A stretch of 64,000 nucleotides of DNA from Lingula anatina (Eukaryota > Brachiopoda > Lingulata > Lingulida > Lingulidae), in assembly GCF_001039355.2 (NCBI RefSeq), contig NW_019774892.1, forward strand, positions 7,334 to 71,333. Direction: 5' to 3'. The translations under genes and the position numbers were made by a program. Positions within the stretch are counted from its first letter, which is position 1, and each line of letters starts with the position of its first letter. A model generated the notes under the pieces. The model was not told where the DNA came from and did not search any database. It saw only the letters and a list, made by a program, of their open reading frames with translations. Shown here piece after piece: positions 1-14,900 of the stretch.

Positions 1-1745
1 AAAAAAAAATCATATCTACAAAAGTATAAGACAAGAATCATATTTCATTGCTGTTACTTACTGCTGAGTGTTTATATTTAGACGAACTACTATTCTTTCT
101 TATAGAGAAGGAATGTGTTTGCTGCTAGACAAATTAAAGAACAGAAAAGAACAGTGGAATAAGTTAGTGGTGCTCAGCAACCACACACAAACAGTTCTCT
201 ATCTTAATATACCAGGCATGAGAACCACTGAACAATCTCTTGAAAGATTTCCCTTTTATTTGGCTCAATTAAGAAGTGGGGAAATGAACAGTGCCACACC
301 AATCAAAAGGGAAAAAAACGATGAAAGTTGACTTCTCAGGCCTGGCATATCAACAGTGTAAAAACATTGTAAAATTCCAAAACTGAAAGTGCATGAAAAT
401 GTAATTAATTCAAACCAGAATTAGGCAACTTACAATCTACCACAAGTAATTGTAATCAAATTTAGACAAAAAGGAACATGATGTCAATGAGAATATTATT
501 CTGAAGTAACATTGTCTGACTACAAATTAGCATGTATCCAGAATTCTTTGATTTATATGGCAAATCCACTAATTCTGAAAATTCTGTAGTTTATAAAACT
601 ACAAATTAGCATGTGTCCAGAATTTACTGATTTATATGGTAAATCCACTAATTCTGAAAGTAGCATAAAAAATACAACTGCTGAGGACCTCTGCACCCAT
701 GCTAAGATGAACCACAAAAATTGTCAGCCACAACTTGCAGCAAGTCCTCTAATTAGATTTGAAGTTTAAATTTCTCTCCAGTAATTTGTAAATAAATTTA
801 AAAAACATTTACATCTACACATAACTATGTGTAACAATAATCCATTGCATGTTGCCAAAGAAAATGAAAATCTGAGTTGATCCTTGAGAAGTGATGCTCT
901 AAAAAGTAAGAAAAAGCCTCACACAAACTGAGAACTTTAAATAAACACATAATGCATATTTTGTATTGTAATAACTTTTCCTTCAGTTGGTCATATAAAT
1001 GAGCCAATAAATGTAAAATACATGTCAGCTAAGCTGATATGTGTATAGTTTTGTATACGTGAACAAAAAATTCACCAACAAATACTTCAACAAAAAGCCA
1101 GAAAGTATTTTTGCTAAGATTGCCAATCAATTTGATTACTTAATATCATTAATTCAAGCCTTAATCTACGACAGCTTGCAATTTCAAATTTCAGAACTTG
1201 GTACAGAATGATATTTTAGGACGGAGTGAAGAAAGTCTTTGACATTTAATTCTTTGATCTGAAAGTCAGTTATCATGAGATTCAGTTTGTACAGCCATGC
1301 TAACGAGGTTACAATGCATTCCTTCTCAACAACAACGGAAATTAAGTCAAGTGGATTTTCCAATCAACTGTTATCACAGGAAACAGTCCTGAATAGAAGG
1401 TAAACAGGTCCTTCCTAGCATCTGTTATAGGCAACTGTTTAGCCATTAACACTTATTCATGATAACAGGCAATTTGCCCAAACTAATTAGACTGAGAAAC
1501 GGAGACCCATCACTCGTTTGAATCAAAAAGACAGAGTATAAAATGGTTGACGCTCAGGCAACAAGGAGTCTGTACATCAAAAGAAAACAAAAAAATCCAA
1601 TCTGCAAAACAGTGACTTAATTAGAATAAATCCAAATCAACTGAAAAGCAAACACAGAACAATCTAGAGGAGGGGGGGGCAATAACCCAGAAATACCCAA
1701 AACCAAGCAAGCAAGGCAAAGTGTGCCACGGAAGATGTGCCTTAC
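1..1745. other. Presumed PACS intron at left edge
   Basis: No further PACS exon was recognised here on the minus strand, so this is read as the intron after exon 10. It contains an imperfect 79-bp tandem duplication (about 519-659) and AT-rich sequence. No RNA gene was seen. Confidence 0.5.
519..659. repeat. Imperfect tandem duplication, 79-bp period
   Basis: A block beginning ACTACAAATTAGCATG at 519 recurs at 598 with a few substitutions, and both copies end in CCACTAATTCTGAAA. It is a simple local duplication in intron sequence. Confidence 0.8.
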
Positions 1746-3810
1746 CCCATGCCCATCAGAATCATTCTTTTTGGAGCTATCATCACTATGATACGTCGCA
1801 GCAGGCTCCTGAGGAGACAAAAAGCAAGCCAAATAATCCAGAAAGTCACATTCATGCAGGCCAAAAGAATAATAATCAAATAATACTATGGACTAATTTT
1901 TTTTTTTTTGTGTGTGTGTGTAACCAAAGAAAAATGGTTTCATATCTGGTAGGTAAATAAGGAACAAAGTAAAACGGAATGAAATCTTCTTGAAACTGTG
2001 GGAGACTATCAACATGCAATAAAACCTATGTCAAATCATGAATTTGTGAGGAGGATTCTGCAATTAATATGACTACTTAACCACATAATGCCATACCACT
2101 TACCTTTGTTGGTTCTAAGGCCTCAACTGATTGTGCTCTGTTTGTGAAAAATGGCCTGCAATGCAATAAGATACAATTAACTATTAGATGAATGGCAAAA
2201 ATAGTGTAGTTTTTGTAAAGTTCAAACTAGTACATTCTATTTTATAGACTTGTATTGATATTATATGAATTATAAAAATTATGAGAAGCAAAGCAATGGC
2301 AGGTGTCTTTGGAAGTTTTAATATACATGAATAATATCCATATTGATACCAATTATGTTACTAACTGAAATACACACTAAAAATTGCTCCAAAATTGGAT
2401 CCCTGTCCTGGGACCAAATAACATGACTGATAACATTTTCCATGAGCCTCTATAATACTCGTTGAGTATAATAAGGTATGTTTACATTGAAACTATCATA
2501 CTATCATACGGTGACTCTTGCTGAATGAAATCAACTTAACACACCTCCTCTTGTTTCCAACAACTCGTATAATCACCAGCTTCTCCGTATTATACTCAAT
2601 GCCAATGAGGAGGCTTGTTAATCTGATTGCATTCAGCGAGAGTCCCTGCATAGTTAGTTCAAACTAGCTTCATTGTGAACACACCCCAAGACACTGTTAT
2701 TTCACCATGAAATTGGTTTCAGTACAGATAGCACATTGCCATTCCACCTTTAACACAGTTCCAGTGCCAACATAATACAAAACATTTCACCTTTAACTCT
2801 ACTTTCACCATAGATAAAATACGGTTCCTTTACCTTAAACTTGGCTTTGGTGTAGATAACACACTAAGATTGTCCATCTCGGGTCCGCTGTCGCTGAGAT
2901 CTTCGAGTTCATCGAACAGTTCTTCTATTTCCTGTTGGCTGTGCAGCTGATCCCCTAACTCTGGGTCCTGCTCTGAGTCCAATACCTGAAAGGCCAGAAA
3001 GCACTGTTGACAAAGAGCCCATACAGAACAGTGGACTAACAGATACGCAGATCAAATATGGTGACCCACTAAAAAGCTTGGATCCAAACTAGATCGACCT
3101 AACTCCCTGTGGGTTCACGCTAAATAGCTGTCAGTCAAGTGGGCACGAAAGTTAATTACCCCCTTACAGCTTGTAGTAGGCGGGACGGACATTTAAGATG
3201 GATCATCTGACAGTAATCTAGTGAGACTCCCCACGGGGATAGATCGATCTAAAACTATGGGAATACGCCCTTAGACAATGAATAGATTTCTTGCGGGGAT
3301 TACCCAACAAGCATTCATGTGAGTTGGCCATATATGATCCGTGGATCTGTTAGTCCCCTGTTCTGATTGAGCTCAAAGTTCTGAAAATGTCTCCTGATTG
3401 CAGGATTCAATGAGTTCTAACTATGTAATATAAGTGCCTCTGACTGAAGGTAAAACTACTGAAAACAGAGTTCTGGAATGGGTTAAATAACATACCTCTT
3501 CTGAAACTTTCAATTTTCTCAGTAGATCAAAGAACTTCTGTTTGAGATTTCTTTGCTGAAAAACAGAAAAGATATATCATATGGTTACAAAACTAAACTT
3601 TCTGTACATATTTCTCACTATCATAATTGTTCTAACAATCTTTTGTATAAAATATCTTTTGTATAAAACAACTGCACAAGAAATAAATTCTATCATTATG
3701 TTGCATGATATTTCACTTAATTACATCTAACTTTTTGATGTTTTTCCTGTTTTATTTGTCTTAGTAGTTTCTTTTGATAATTTCACTGTATAATCCAACT
3801 GCTAAAAATC

Positions 3811-3882
<72 letters not shown>

Positions 3883-6800
3883 CATCAAAATGCCTACCCT
3901 TGCCATCCTGGGATGCCCCCGCCTACTTCTGCCTTTCCTGGGCCGTGAATTGCCTTCTATTTCACAAGTTTCACTGTCACTGCCTTCTTCATTGGAAGAG
4001 TCTTCCTGGTCATCATCATCTGTCTCCCCAGATCCTGCTAAAAAGCAAAGATAGAATATGTCATCCTTGAGAAAATCTCTGCAATTACATCCAGACCGCA
4101 GAAAAAGAGTGATTCTTCTCTGCCAAGACTGGTCGTATAGAAAAGTCTTTGACAGACTTAAAAATTAATGATGAAAAAGACAATATAATCCCTTCCTCCC
4201 TGTAAAATCACGAGTCCTTAATGAAAGATAATAACCTTATTTAGAGACCTAGAAACTCTCCAATTTGATAAGGCTAAGGTTGGTAAGAAAACCCAACAAA
4301 AGACTCGAAAATCGATGAAATATGTAATTCAGATTATCACTTAAGCAGCTTTTATATTTCAATTACTGTCAGTCTTTTTCTTCAGCCCATCATCATTTAA
4401 TATCAATATTGATTTTTTAAAAAAATCTCTGCACTACTGATGATGCACCTCCCATCACCCACTCAGCTTTCACATGACTCACTCCCGCCATGAACTTTTC
4501 CAACCAGAACTAAAAAATGATCCATTCCAGAAAATTGCCTCATTCTTTTGTATGGGAACTAATCACCTGCTTCCACTGAGTCTTGATGCTTTCTTCTCCC
4601 ATTTTCTTCTTTATCAACTGGTTGACTAGACAAGGCCAGAATGGTGACCTGTGCAATACGACTGAGGTCACTCTGGGCATCTTTAATATCTGGGTATAAG
4701 ACTAGCTCTTTGTCAGCTGCTCGCTGGAGGACCTGAAATGTCACAGCACGCACATTGTTCATTACTTATATGATTATGGCAATTAGTCAATCCCAACAAT
4801 GTTAATTTATGATTTTTATCAAACTATTTTTTTAGGAATCCTCCAAAATGTCGATTCATGTGTTTTGAAAAGCCATTTGGCTTTGTGTCAGTAACTGCCA
4901 TTTTTGTGTCTAAAATGATGATAGGTAAGAATGAGGAATAAAAGTGAGAAGAATGAAAATTACAAGTAATTATAGAATGTTCATGAAAGTAAATTCAGGG
5001 TTCAGATCAGGTATGTTCATATCTATACAAATTAAACAAAATGAACACTTCAAATAACAGAATGCTCATGTGTGCTGCATGTTCACAGTCACCTCTTAGG
5101 CCACATTTACAACCAATTGATCCATGGACCAACAGGGTAGACCATCAGGAGATAAGTCGGCATTGTCAGCCATATTAAGTCTGTGGATCAGTTAGTCCGC
5201 GGATCATCTATTCTGAATGTGACCTTAGTCCAAGGATCAACTTTCAGGCCCGTAACCAGGGGGGGGTTTGGGGGGTTCGAAAGAACCACCCTTTTTGCTG
5301 GGAAAAGGTCCACTCTGGGTAAAATTTGACCTAGGTACATGAAGTTTTTATGGAAAAAGGTCCACTTTTTCAGAAAAAGAACCCCCCTTTTGAAATTGCT
5401 GGCTACGGGCCTGACTTTGGTTGTGAATGTGGCCTTAAAGTGTCTTAATGTGGTATGACCCTCTGGGCTCCGTATCTCGAAAGGTTCGCTATGTTGCGCA
5501 CGTGTGTTTGTGTCTCCATTCCATAACCGATTCTATGGCCCCATATCTCGAAATAGAATCGGTTATGGAATCGAGACACTAACACGCGTGCACAACATAG
5601 GGAAACTTTCGAGATACGGAGCCCTGGTGCCACTATGGCAATGTGTGACCAGACACTCACAACACCACCAGGCTGATAACACCCAGTTATAATATTTTGC
5701 TTTAACTTAGTATAGTTCTGAACCCTGCTCTGCTCTTTGTAGTTCCACATTCTGAGAAAAAATATGCTACTGTTCTTTATACTTAAAATCTTAGGTCTGA
5801 GAAAAGATTTTTTTAGCAGTCAAGCATCTAAGAAACAACAACTGCCAGCAATCAAATTATACTCACTTCCAGACCTTAAAGGTGTGCATTTGATCAAATT
5901 ACAGTGTCAATTATTCAGGTGTGTTGGTCATCCATAGAATGTACTGCTCTAGGGTAAAAATTAAGTTTTTTTAAAAGCAGTGGATATCCTGCGTTGTTGA
6001 CCTACCTGTGCCATGTTCACAGTGCCCACAGCAAGTGTTTTATAGCCAAGAATTGTGCGGTTCTTATACTTTTTCCTCCGCTGCAGCATGATTTGAAGTT
6101 TATTGCCATCTCGTTTAAAAAAGTGGGGATACTGTAAAAAAGGAAAATATCTATTTGTTTTATGTGTTCAAAGTAATATTTTCTGTCATGTCTGCAAGCA
6201 AAATCTAAAAAATCTAAAAAAAAATAAAAAAATAAAAAAAAATAAAATAAAAAAAAAATTGTTGTGACATTTCTCTGCAGGCAGTTTAAGTTGGCTCAGC
6301 GGGTCCCTTGAGCAGGGTAGAAACAATCATGAATTGTTCCATATTCACCGTTTTTTATTTCACCATCATAACAGGTGCCACTGGTACTTAATCTATCCTA
6401 CAACAAAACAGCATGTAATGAGGTGTTCTAATCTGTTGTGAGCGCTGAAAATAGAAATTTGTATGCAAGGCATGATCAGTCATTACCACATCTAGACACT
6501 GACATTACATGGTTTAGACTTAACTTCTAGTTGATTAAATCAGTGTAACACAAGCCACTACAATGCAGTCCATTATATCACACTTAATGCCCATAAATAC
6601 TAATAGACGTGCATTTGCATCAAGGAAATGTTTTGATGTTTACAGGTAAAGCTAAATCCATACTTAATCGGTGGCAATCATAATAATAATGATACATATA
6701 CTTGTGTATATCAAAAATAGAAAAATAGCGTGCTGCCTTGAGAGACACTCCTCTGACTAATCAAGCGTATTTCCACTATTTGTATCTGATTCATTATTTG

Positions 6801-8937
6801 AAGGATTTTCTTTGAAAAACGCTATATTCCGTGATACATAAATAACAAGGCAATATGTAAGGTTAAGCTGCATTCTGATATCATAAACATAAAGCAGCTT
6901 CAATCAAAAGAGATATGTGTGAACATGAATTCACTAAAAGATTTTTCCTAAAAAATATGTTATCAATTTTCTGTTTCAGTCTTGCTCAACATATTTCTAT
7001 CAAAGGCATATTTAGTCCTGAAAAATGCCTCAATCATACCTACATTACATGACAATACCTATAAACAAAATGCTTTGCTTTTTATCATTCCATGATTCAA
7101 CACAAAGAAATACATCTAAAAAAATTAAAAAAACAATAGTAAAATACAGCAGCATAACAATTTTATCTGAATTCAAATGAAGCCATTATTCACAGGTAAC
7201 CCACAATGACAATCAAGAAAGAAAGACTAGACCACAGGAAAAACTACAAACACTACAACAGATTAGAAGCTATTTTATTATAGAGACCCTTCTATAAATA
7301 TTCTATGAAGAAAATAATGAAGAAAACATTTTTTCTTTTCTTCAACTAGTATCATCCACTTAATTCTGATATTGTCAATATTGTATGCATCTTATGGCAC
7401 AAGGAAATAAGGTGATGTACTTATGCGACGATTTTGTATAAACTATGCTTAAACCACATTTCATTTGCATCCTAAGATTGTTTCCACAAAATACTGGATA
7501 TATACCCTATTAGCCACAATCATGCCAAAATGACTTTATATATTTATAACTCACTGGTTGTTATAATATAACCATATCATGTTCATGGAGATTATTTGAC
7601 TTCAGAATAAGTATGGTCATTTTGCTGATGAAAGTGAAAGTGCTGGTTTTGGTTATTTTTTGTTCTTGACCATCTTGGCTTGTATCAGAACAATTCTAAT
7701 GGCAAATAGAGCTATGCATAAATACTATATGGAATTTACCAGTTTTGTTTAAATTACTGTTAAGATTATACCACTAATAACCTCAAATTACAGCAATTGT
7801 TAATGGATCTTCATAAACAAGATCAGTTTAAAGATGTAATAAAAATGTGTGGCACTGGATTGTTCTTCATACCTTTGTCAAATATATAACATTAAGTTTG
7901 GTAATTTTATCTGCAGTGGTTACAAAATTAGGACTAGAGATAAAAAACAGAGTAGAGTTAAAAAATAGATTCAAAGTACTTCAACAGGCAAAAATTGCAC
8001 CTTGGCAAAATGACAGCTAAACCTGTTATTGATATGTTGATCAGCACAGGCCCTTGGAATATGTCAATCTAATAAATATATGGTATAATGTATAAAAGGT
8101 CATACAATGATATATTTCAGGAAATATAACCTTAAACCCAGCACCTAAATCATTTAGAATACAAAGGACATTTCAAACATTTATTAAGCTTATATACATC
8201 CATCTTCATATTTCGTAATTGTTTCGTAACTTGTTTTTATCCAAATTTTATAAGACTTACATGGTAAATAAAATATTGTAACTACTGGATTCTGTGGTTT
8301 TGCAAAAACTATACTTAAGTTCCCAAATCTTACACTTCACTGCACTTCAGGTTATATTGGTTAAGGCCATCAATATACTGGCATGCCTCACCAGTGTACC
8401 TGTGGAAAGAAATGAAGTGCACCACCTTTCTACTTGCACAACCAATACAACATATAAACAAGCAGAGCTATGCTTTTAAACATACACCCCATACAACAGC
8501 ACACTACAAACATTAATGTTCCATCGTGTAGCTTTTTCAAGCAGCCCTTCAATGCCCAAATGGCACTATAAACCTCTGGTGAGGATGTTTATCTCAAGCT
8601 AAAAAAAAGTGCTTTTATGAAGAGCCATTAAGTGTGGTATAGATAATTCCTGTGATTTAATCATCACCAAATTAGCCAGTGAAAAGCACAAAAAGCTTTG
8701 TGAGGTAGACTTTTCAAAAAATGCATTAATATTCATCAATTCATATAAGCATACTTGGTGAATGTCAATGTCATAGCTGTTAGGTTTATGCTTTTAAAGC
8801 TGCATCTAGATGGGAACAACAGTGCTTTTCCATAAAAGCTGGGTTGAACTAACGCAACTTACACATTATCTCAGGGGGCTATCCCATAAGAAAAAACCAG
8901 GTCAATTTTTTTTTTTTTTTTTTGCACATAAAAAAGC

Positions 8938-8970
<33 letters not shown>

Positions 8971-11900
8971 GAAAAATCAATTTGCTATCCCCCTGCATTC
9001 TCCCATGCTTTTCTTGTCCATTTTGAATTCAATATCACGCCATTGTGGTAGCAAAACCGACACACAGAGATAGACATCAATGACAATACGACAAGGACTG
9101 GATTTTTCTCTCATATCTGACAGTCAGAAAGCATATTTATTGGCACAAGCACAGCAAGTTGTGTGTGCATTCTACAAACAAGGCAAACTGAACTGACACA
9201 TAACAAACAATGCCCCACGAAGAAAGAAGTGATAAATTGAGTTTAAATTATTTGAACAGGCTTATCAGTGAAAAACCTGTCAGACATTTCTCCCATATCA
9301 AAGACAAAGCATACTTAGGTCATAAGAGTTGCTATATCATGAAAGCAATATATCAATAATACTTAAATGGAGAAGTGACTGCTATAAGTAGATTCAGAAT
9401 ATTAGTTCAAATAAAAAAGTTACAGGGCAAACTTAAACTTAAATGGTAAGATGAAGTATGAATAAAATCAGATAAAAAGTTTGGTTTACCAGTAATGATA
9501 TTTAAATGGATAGAACCACATGATTTAAAACCATGTGGTTCTATCCATTTAAATATCATTACTGATAAACCAATCAACTCTCTGTCTCGAAGAAATAAGC
9601 CAATGTAGAGGCAAAAATCCACACAAATATACCTTTCTAATAGAAGTCATGAAAATAGATCACTAAAATTCTTTACTTCCTACCACAGTGCAGCATATGT
9701 GATAAAATGTAAGCAAGAGTATTATAAACCCTATATACAGCACTCTGTGTACGCTGCTTATTTTAGCAAATGTAATATACTTCCCAAGATAATAAGAGAA
9801 AAATGATTGCCACTCCCTCCCAACATTGTTCTACATGTAAGTACTGTAGGATCCAAGAAATCTTGGATCCTTGATAACGCAATCTGACCACACATGCATG
9901 CATGTGCTTTCAGGTGGGCACGTACACACACACACACACACATGCAGAGAGATTTATATCAGCTCATATGGGTTCATAATTGGAGAAAAGCTCTACCTAG
10001 CTAGCTATGTGCATGTTATGTAACTACATCAGCGGTACACAATATACAATATAAAACTTTGCACATCGTTCTTTAAAGATGCTGCCAGCCCTGTTGCGCA
10101 TCCCATTAGTGCATGATATAGCATCCTGACAAATATCATTCATGTATCTTAAAATGCCAAGTGGTTGAGATTTTTGGGAGAACTATTCACAGGTGTGGAA
10201 TGACCATGATCCTTGGGATTTACGCCAAGGTGAAAGTAAACAACTTTCAAGGTGCTACGCCAGCTGTCCAACAAAACAAGACTGCCGTTCCCTAAGCTTG
10301 TACTCTTAATACCTTGAGTGAACTTAGTACGTGTTACCTGAAGTGGTATTTCACTCACGGACCAACAGCAAATACAGAAAAGTATGATTTAATAGGATAG
10401 CAAGGAAAAAATGTCTCTTTTTAACAATGAAAACTTATTCAACCATTCTTCTTTTTCACAATGAAAACTTATTCAACCATCCTTGTCATAGCATAAAAAG
10501 CACGGATATTACACATTTCTAAAATAAATGTTTACTTTCATCAACCTCTGCAAAATGAAGAACTCTCCAAGAACTATTGATCAATGGAGTAAAAAGGAGT
10601 AATTTAAAAGTCCTGTCATACAGGATTATTTTTTCTTTCTTGTGAAATAAACAACACCGTTTATGTGTTTATTTCACTTCCAAATCTCTGAGCAGATCAT
10701 TTCACATATATCTGCACAGTATTTTCAACTACATAGGCAAAACACGACATATATGTAAGGTATGTAATGGAATGCATATATGCATAGGTTAGATAGTATT
10801 TGCTGATGAACAGATTGCCAAGCCGCATATGCCGCACATTCTTGTTTATCTAGGAAAGAGGGACATCCCTCCCATTATTACTATTTTTGGTGGCAGAATT
10901 CAACAAACAACTAAAAAAACAAGGTTATTTCAACAACCATTTTTAAAGGAGCAAAAACGTGGGTGAGATGTATCACATATTGATTTCCAAGACCAAAGAA
11001 AAAAAAAAGATTTGTCTGAAAGATGCTCTTAAAACTAACAAGAGGATCAATGTTACATTAAATGTGAACTTGTTCATTCTGGTTATCTCGACTGCTTTAC
11101 ATAGTTCACGTCCCATGAGATAAAACCACAACATGACTTCAATCAAGTAGAGATTCTTGGTGAGATGTAACTTTTTCCCATTGAACTGCCATTACCTCAG
11201 TCCTGAACAGCCAGATCCCCTTTTCAAAGCTCTTCCAGATTTCTTTCACTCATCCATCCATCTATCTCAGGCCTACCCAACTACCAGACTCGGCACCGAA
11301 TGATCCTGAATTCACTGGTAGATCAGACCACACTACCCGTTTTCAAGGTGTGTGTCAGATCGCATTACACAGTATCAGACGCGACACTGCTCTTGCCTAG
11401 TAGTAGTACGCGATGTGATAGTGACGATTCTCAGCGGGGTTGAAAAGCATTGCATCACCACTCAAAATTTGTTCAGGGTATGATACTGTGTAATGTATCT
11501 ACTACTTTCTTATCTACATTCTTTCGTTATCATCATCCTTTGACCAAGGGCTTGTCATGGTGTGCTCTCTCCCAGTGCAGTCCTGCATCATTCATTCACC
11601 CATCCATGAGTCATTCATCCATTATTTATTCATTTACATACTATTTATCATTTTCTTGATTTTGAACTCTTCTTCGATATGTCCCCTGTATAATTCCTCC
11701 TTAATTTTGACATCCCACCACTAATAAAATCACAGTCTGTGGAACAGAAATGAATTTCAAACATCATACATCTACCCCAAGTTTCAGAGGTTACGAAAAA
11801 CTGCAGAGGCAGGGTGATAACAGAGGTCAGTTTCAATGACTCTCTGAAACTCAGGGTGGGTGCCTTCTACTGCACAGATCACCACTTGAACATAATCCTC

Positions 11901-14900
11901 TTAGTGCCAACTTGAATGTGGATTGATCACAAATATGGCTGATAAAAAAGAAGTGAGTGTTGTTCTGCTGGCCCATGGTTCTTGAACTTCACAGAGGATC
12001 AATATCATGTTGGCTCCCCAATATTCCACGACTACTCTACAAGTGTTAAATATGTATGCCAGAGACATGGATGATTCAATATTCGAGGCAGATCAAGAAA
12101 TTGAAAATATATGCAATTATCATGCACCTACATGTCCAGTATTGTTATTCAGCAGATGCCCATGACAGTGCGTGGTTATTAATTTCTAAGTTCTTTAATC
12201 ATACAGTAAAACCTGCACAGTGACCAAGAGTTCTTAAGGGAGGATAGCTAATGTCCCCTCTGTGGATATGATCTGTAGGCAATTCATTTCCTCTAATGAT
12301 TTGATGGAAGTTTTTTCTTTCTGTGCCAAGGACAGAATCATTTATAAGCCTACTGTTAACTGGAGATTGATGCAATTCCAAGCAACAAGTGTACAAAGGG
12401 TCAGGAAATGCTTTAAACTAGGCCTACTAATGATCTGTGACTTAAATCTGAAAATGAGCTCATTTTGCAGCAAACAGTATATATACATTATCAATTCTCT
12501 CTCTTTTAATCTTTAACCTTTATTTATAATGCCTAAAACTGCTAAAACTGGCAAAAATGGCCAACGCAGAAAAAAAGCATTGACTGAATAATATCTTTTA
12601 CTTGAAAGAATCTATTAAATATATGACAACAGGAAGGAAGAACTAGGTATCATGTTTAACTAGGTATCACGTAATAAATATATTGACAAGTGTGTTAATG
12701 GCAGTGCCAGCTTACTGTTTCTCATGACAATATTCAAATTACATTTCAAGTAACACACTTTAATAAAACAGTACATTTCAAGTAACACACTTTAATAAAA
12801 CAGTAGACACATATTTGTTTTGTTGCACTCTGAGCAATAAGACAGAAAATGCATATTAAAAATTCAGTTAAACTTGCATTAAAATAATATGCATTAAAAT
12901 TTTTTCCACAACTAATGTAATTTTTTTTCAAATTACTACTCCTACAAATAAATAAATTGATTAATAAATAAAATAAAAATAACCACAAAAAATTAAAAAC
13001 TTACCTGTAAAATGAAGGTAATATCTAGTTCTGTGTCTACAGTGCCATTGGGCTGCAACACAATCTCAGTGGTACGCAGGGTCCTCTTAGAACCCTAAAA
13101 CAAACACAATTCATGGTACAGATTATTAGTAATTATTAGATATTAGTTTTTCATTGTGATAAAGATAGTGGCTGTGACAACAGGATATTTACTCAATTTC
13201 TTTATCTACATTAAAAATATCATGCTTCCTTGTATTTTTAGTTGCACAAACTAACCTTTCCTTAAGACTGTGTGTGTGTGTGTGCATGTGTGTGTGTGGG
13301 GGGGGGGGGAGGGGTAATCTTTCAGTTTACAGAGAAGGATGCAATAAAAAACATTCTGGGGATAAAATCCATAATTTGAGAAACAGTGTCTCAAAAATAT
13401 GCAAGTTTTTATGGGTGGCAATGAGAAATACAATGCAACAGCGGCAAATACAGGAACATGGCACCAACATCAAATAACCATTAATGTCGGTGTGGCACAA
13501 CTTAAGTAGCAGAGTCCATGTGTCACTTTCCCAGAGTCACATTTTATTTTGCTTCACATACCTTGAAAAGTACACCAAGCCCAGCTGAACCTGGGGTCAT
13601 TCACCAATTAAAAAGCTGGCTATTTTTTTTTTTTTTTCAATTCCATACATGTCATAAATATCAATAAGTTAACCTACTTTTGATTACAATCACTATTTTT
13701 TTGATATGAAATAATTTACTGACGGTGGAAGGCCCAGAATCTGGAGTCATTTCAGTGTAGGGTTCTGACAACCAAACAGCAGTGATATAGATTAGGAGAT
13801 ATGGCTGTCTATGTATCCGTACAATTTTTAGTACACACATGAAATATAAGATCGTGCATCTTCCTAGTGACTTGTTATCTGTTCTCAAACAATCAATCTC
13901 ATTATATCAAGACAACAGATAATAATCTTACTAAAAGCCTCCACAATATATGCTCACTGAGGGGAAGCTAATCATCTAGTACCAAAGAACCAAAAAATGC
14001 TCGAGGATCAACAGTACATTTGCAATTTTTTCCTGCAGTTCTTTATTGATTATGATGAGTAAACAGTGGAATATTCTTCAAAGCTTGTTTTTTTATGTAG
14101 CTGTTATCTGAAAAGAAACACCTCATAATCTTACAAATCCACTTGGAAATATAACCCATTAAAAGAGCATACAACCTGCATATTCAGAATCACCCCCCTC
14201 TACCCCCCCCCCCCCCCCCCAAAAAAAAAAAAAAAAAAAAAAAGCAACCTCTTATGTTAACAGGTAATCTTTGATGTAGAATTTCCATGTAGTTTGAGCA
14301 GGCGTACAGGTGTAATTAAGTAAGCATCCATGTATCTTCTTACCTGGCTACCTATCTGCATCTTGACAGCTATGATAATAGACGTAAGGTCTTGTTCTAG
14401 GGGTTTCAGCACCATGAGTCTTGTCAGTTTGAGTGTGCATAGCCTGCAAAACAGAGAAAAGAGAAATTATTCCACAAAAACATACAAGAATGTTTGGTTG
14501 TAGACTCATGGCAACAATCGTACTACATTACAAGTAATAGTAGCCTTTCAACTGTTCCATTCAAAGTATTCCATGCTCATTGCTTCTGCTACTTCACTGC
14601 TCATGAAGAAAATGAAAATACAGACTTTACATTATTCTCTTGTCCAAAGCATTAACAGACAAATGATACCTGGTTTGAATGGCATAGGATGACATGTCTT
14701 TCATGTGGTCAAATAAACCAAACCAGAGAACCTCACGTCCTGCTGTTTTGGATATCAAAACGCATGCTTGTACGATACAACGAAGCCATTAATGTCCAAA
14801 CACACTGTTTTCAGAGATCAGTACTCCAGTGCCAGCAGTGCCAGACTCTCACTGATAACTGCAAAGATCAGAGAGGGAAAAAGCTGCCGCGGCCACTGCT

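Larger units (their letters stand above)
6132..13004. other. PACS: PACS intron 3
   Basis: A 6.9-kb intron between exons 3 and 4. I see no exon or RNA gene in it. It holds two T-runs (8907-8923, 8941-8970), a near-perfect hairpin (9481-9573), a CA repeat near 9925-9942, a small 12-bp-arm hairpin at 10640-10676, an imperfect short tandem duplication near 10430-10480, and an exact 32-bp tandem duplication at 12741-12804. Confidence 0.8.

Noticed and set aside
3774-4070. A 98-codon polyleucine protein
   Set aside because: It is the translation of the TTA microsatellite running antisense into PACS exon 6.
11270-11460. Possible tRNA or structured RNA in a slightly GC-richer patch
   Set aside because: No A/B box pair or cloverleaf could be traced by eye.
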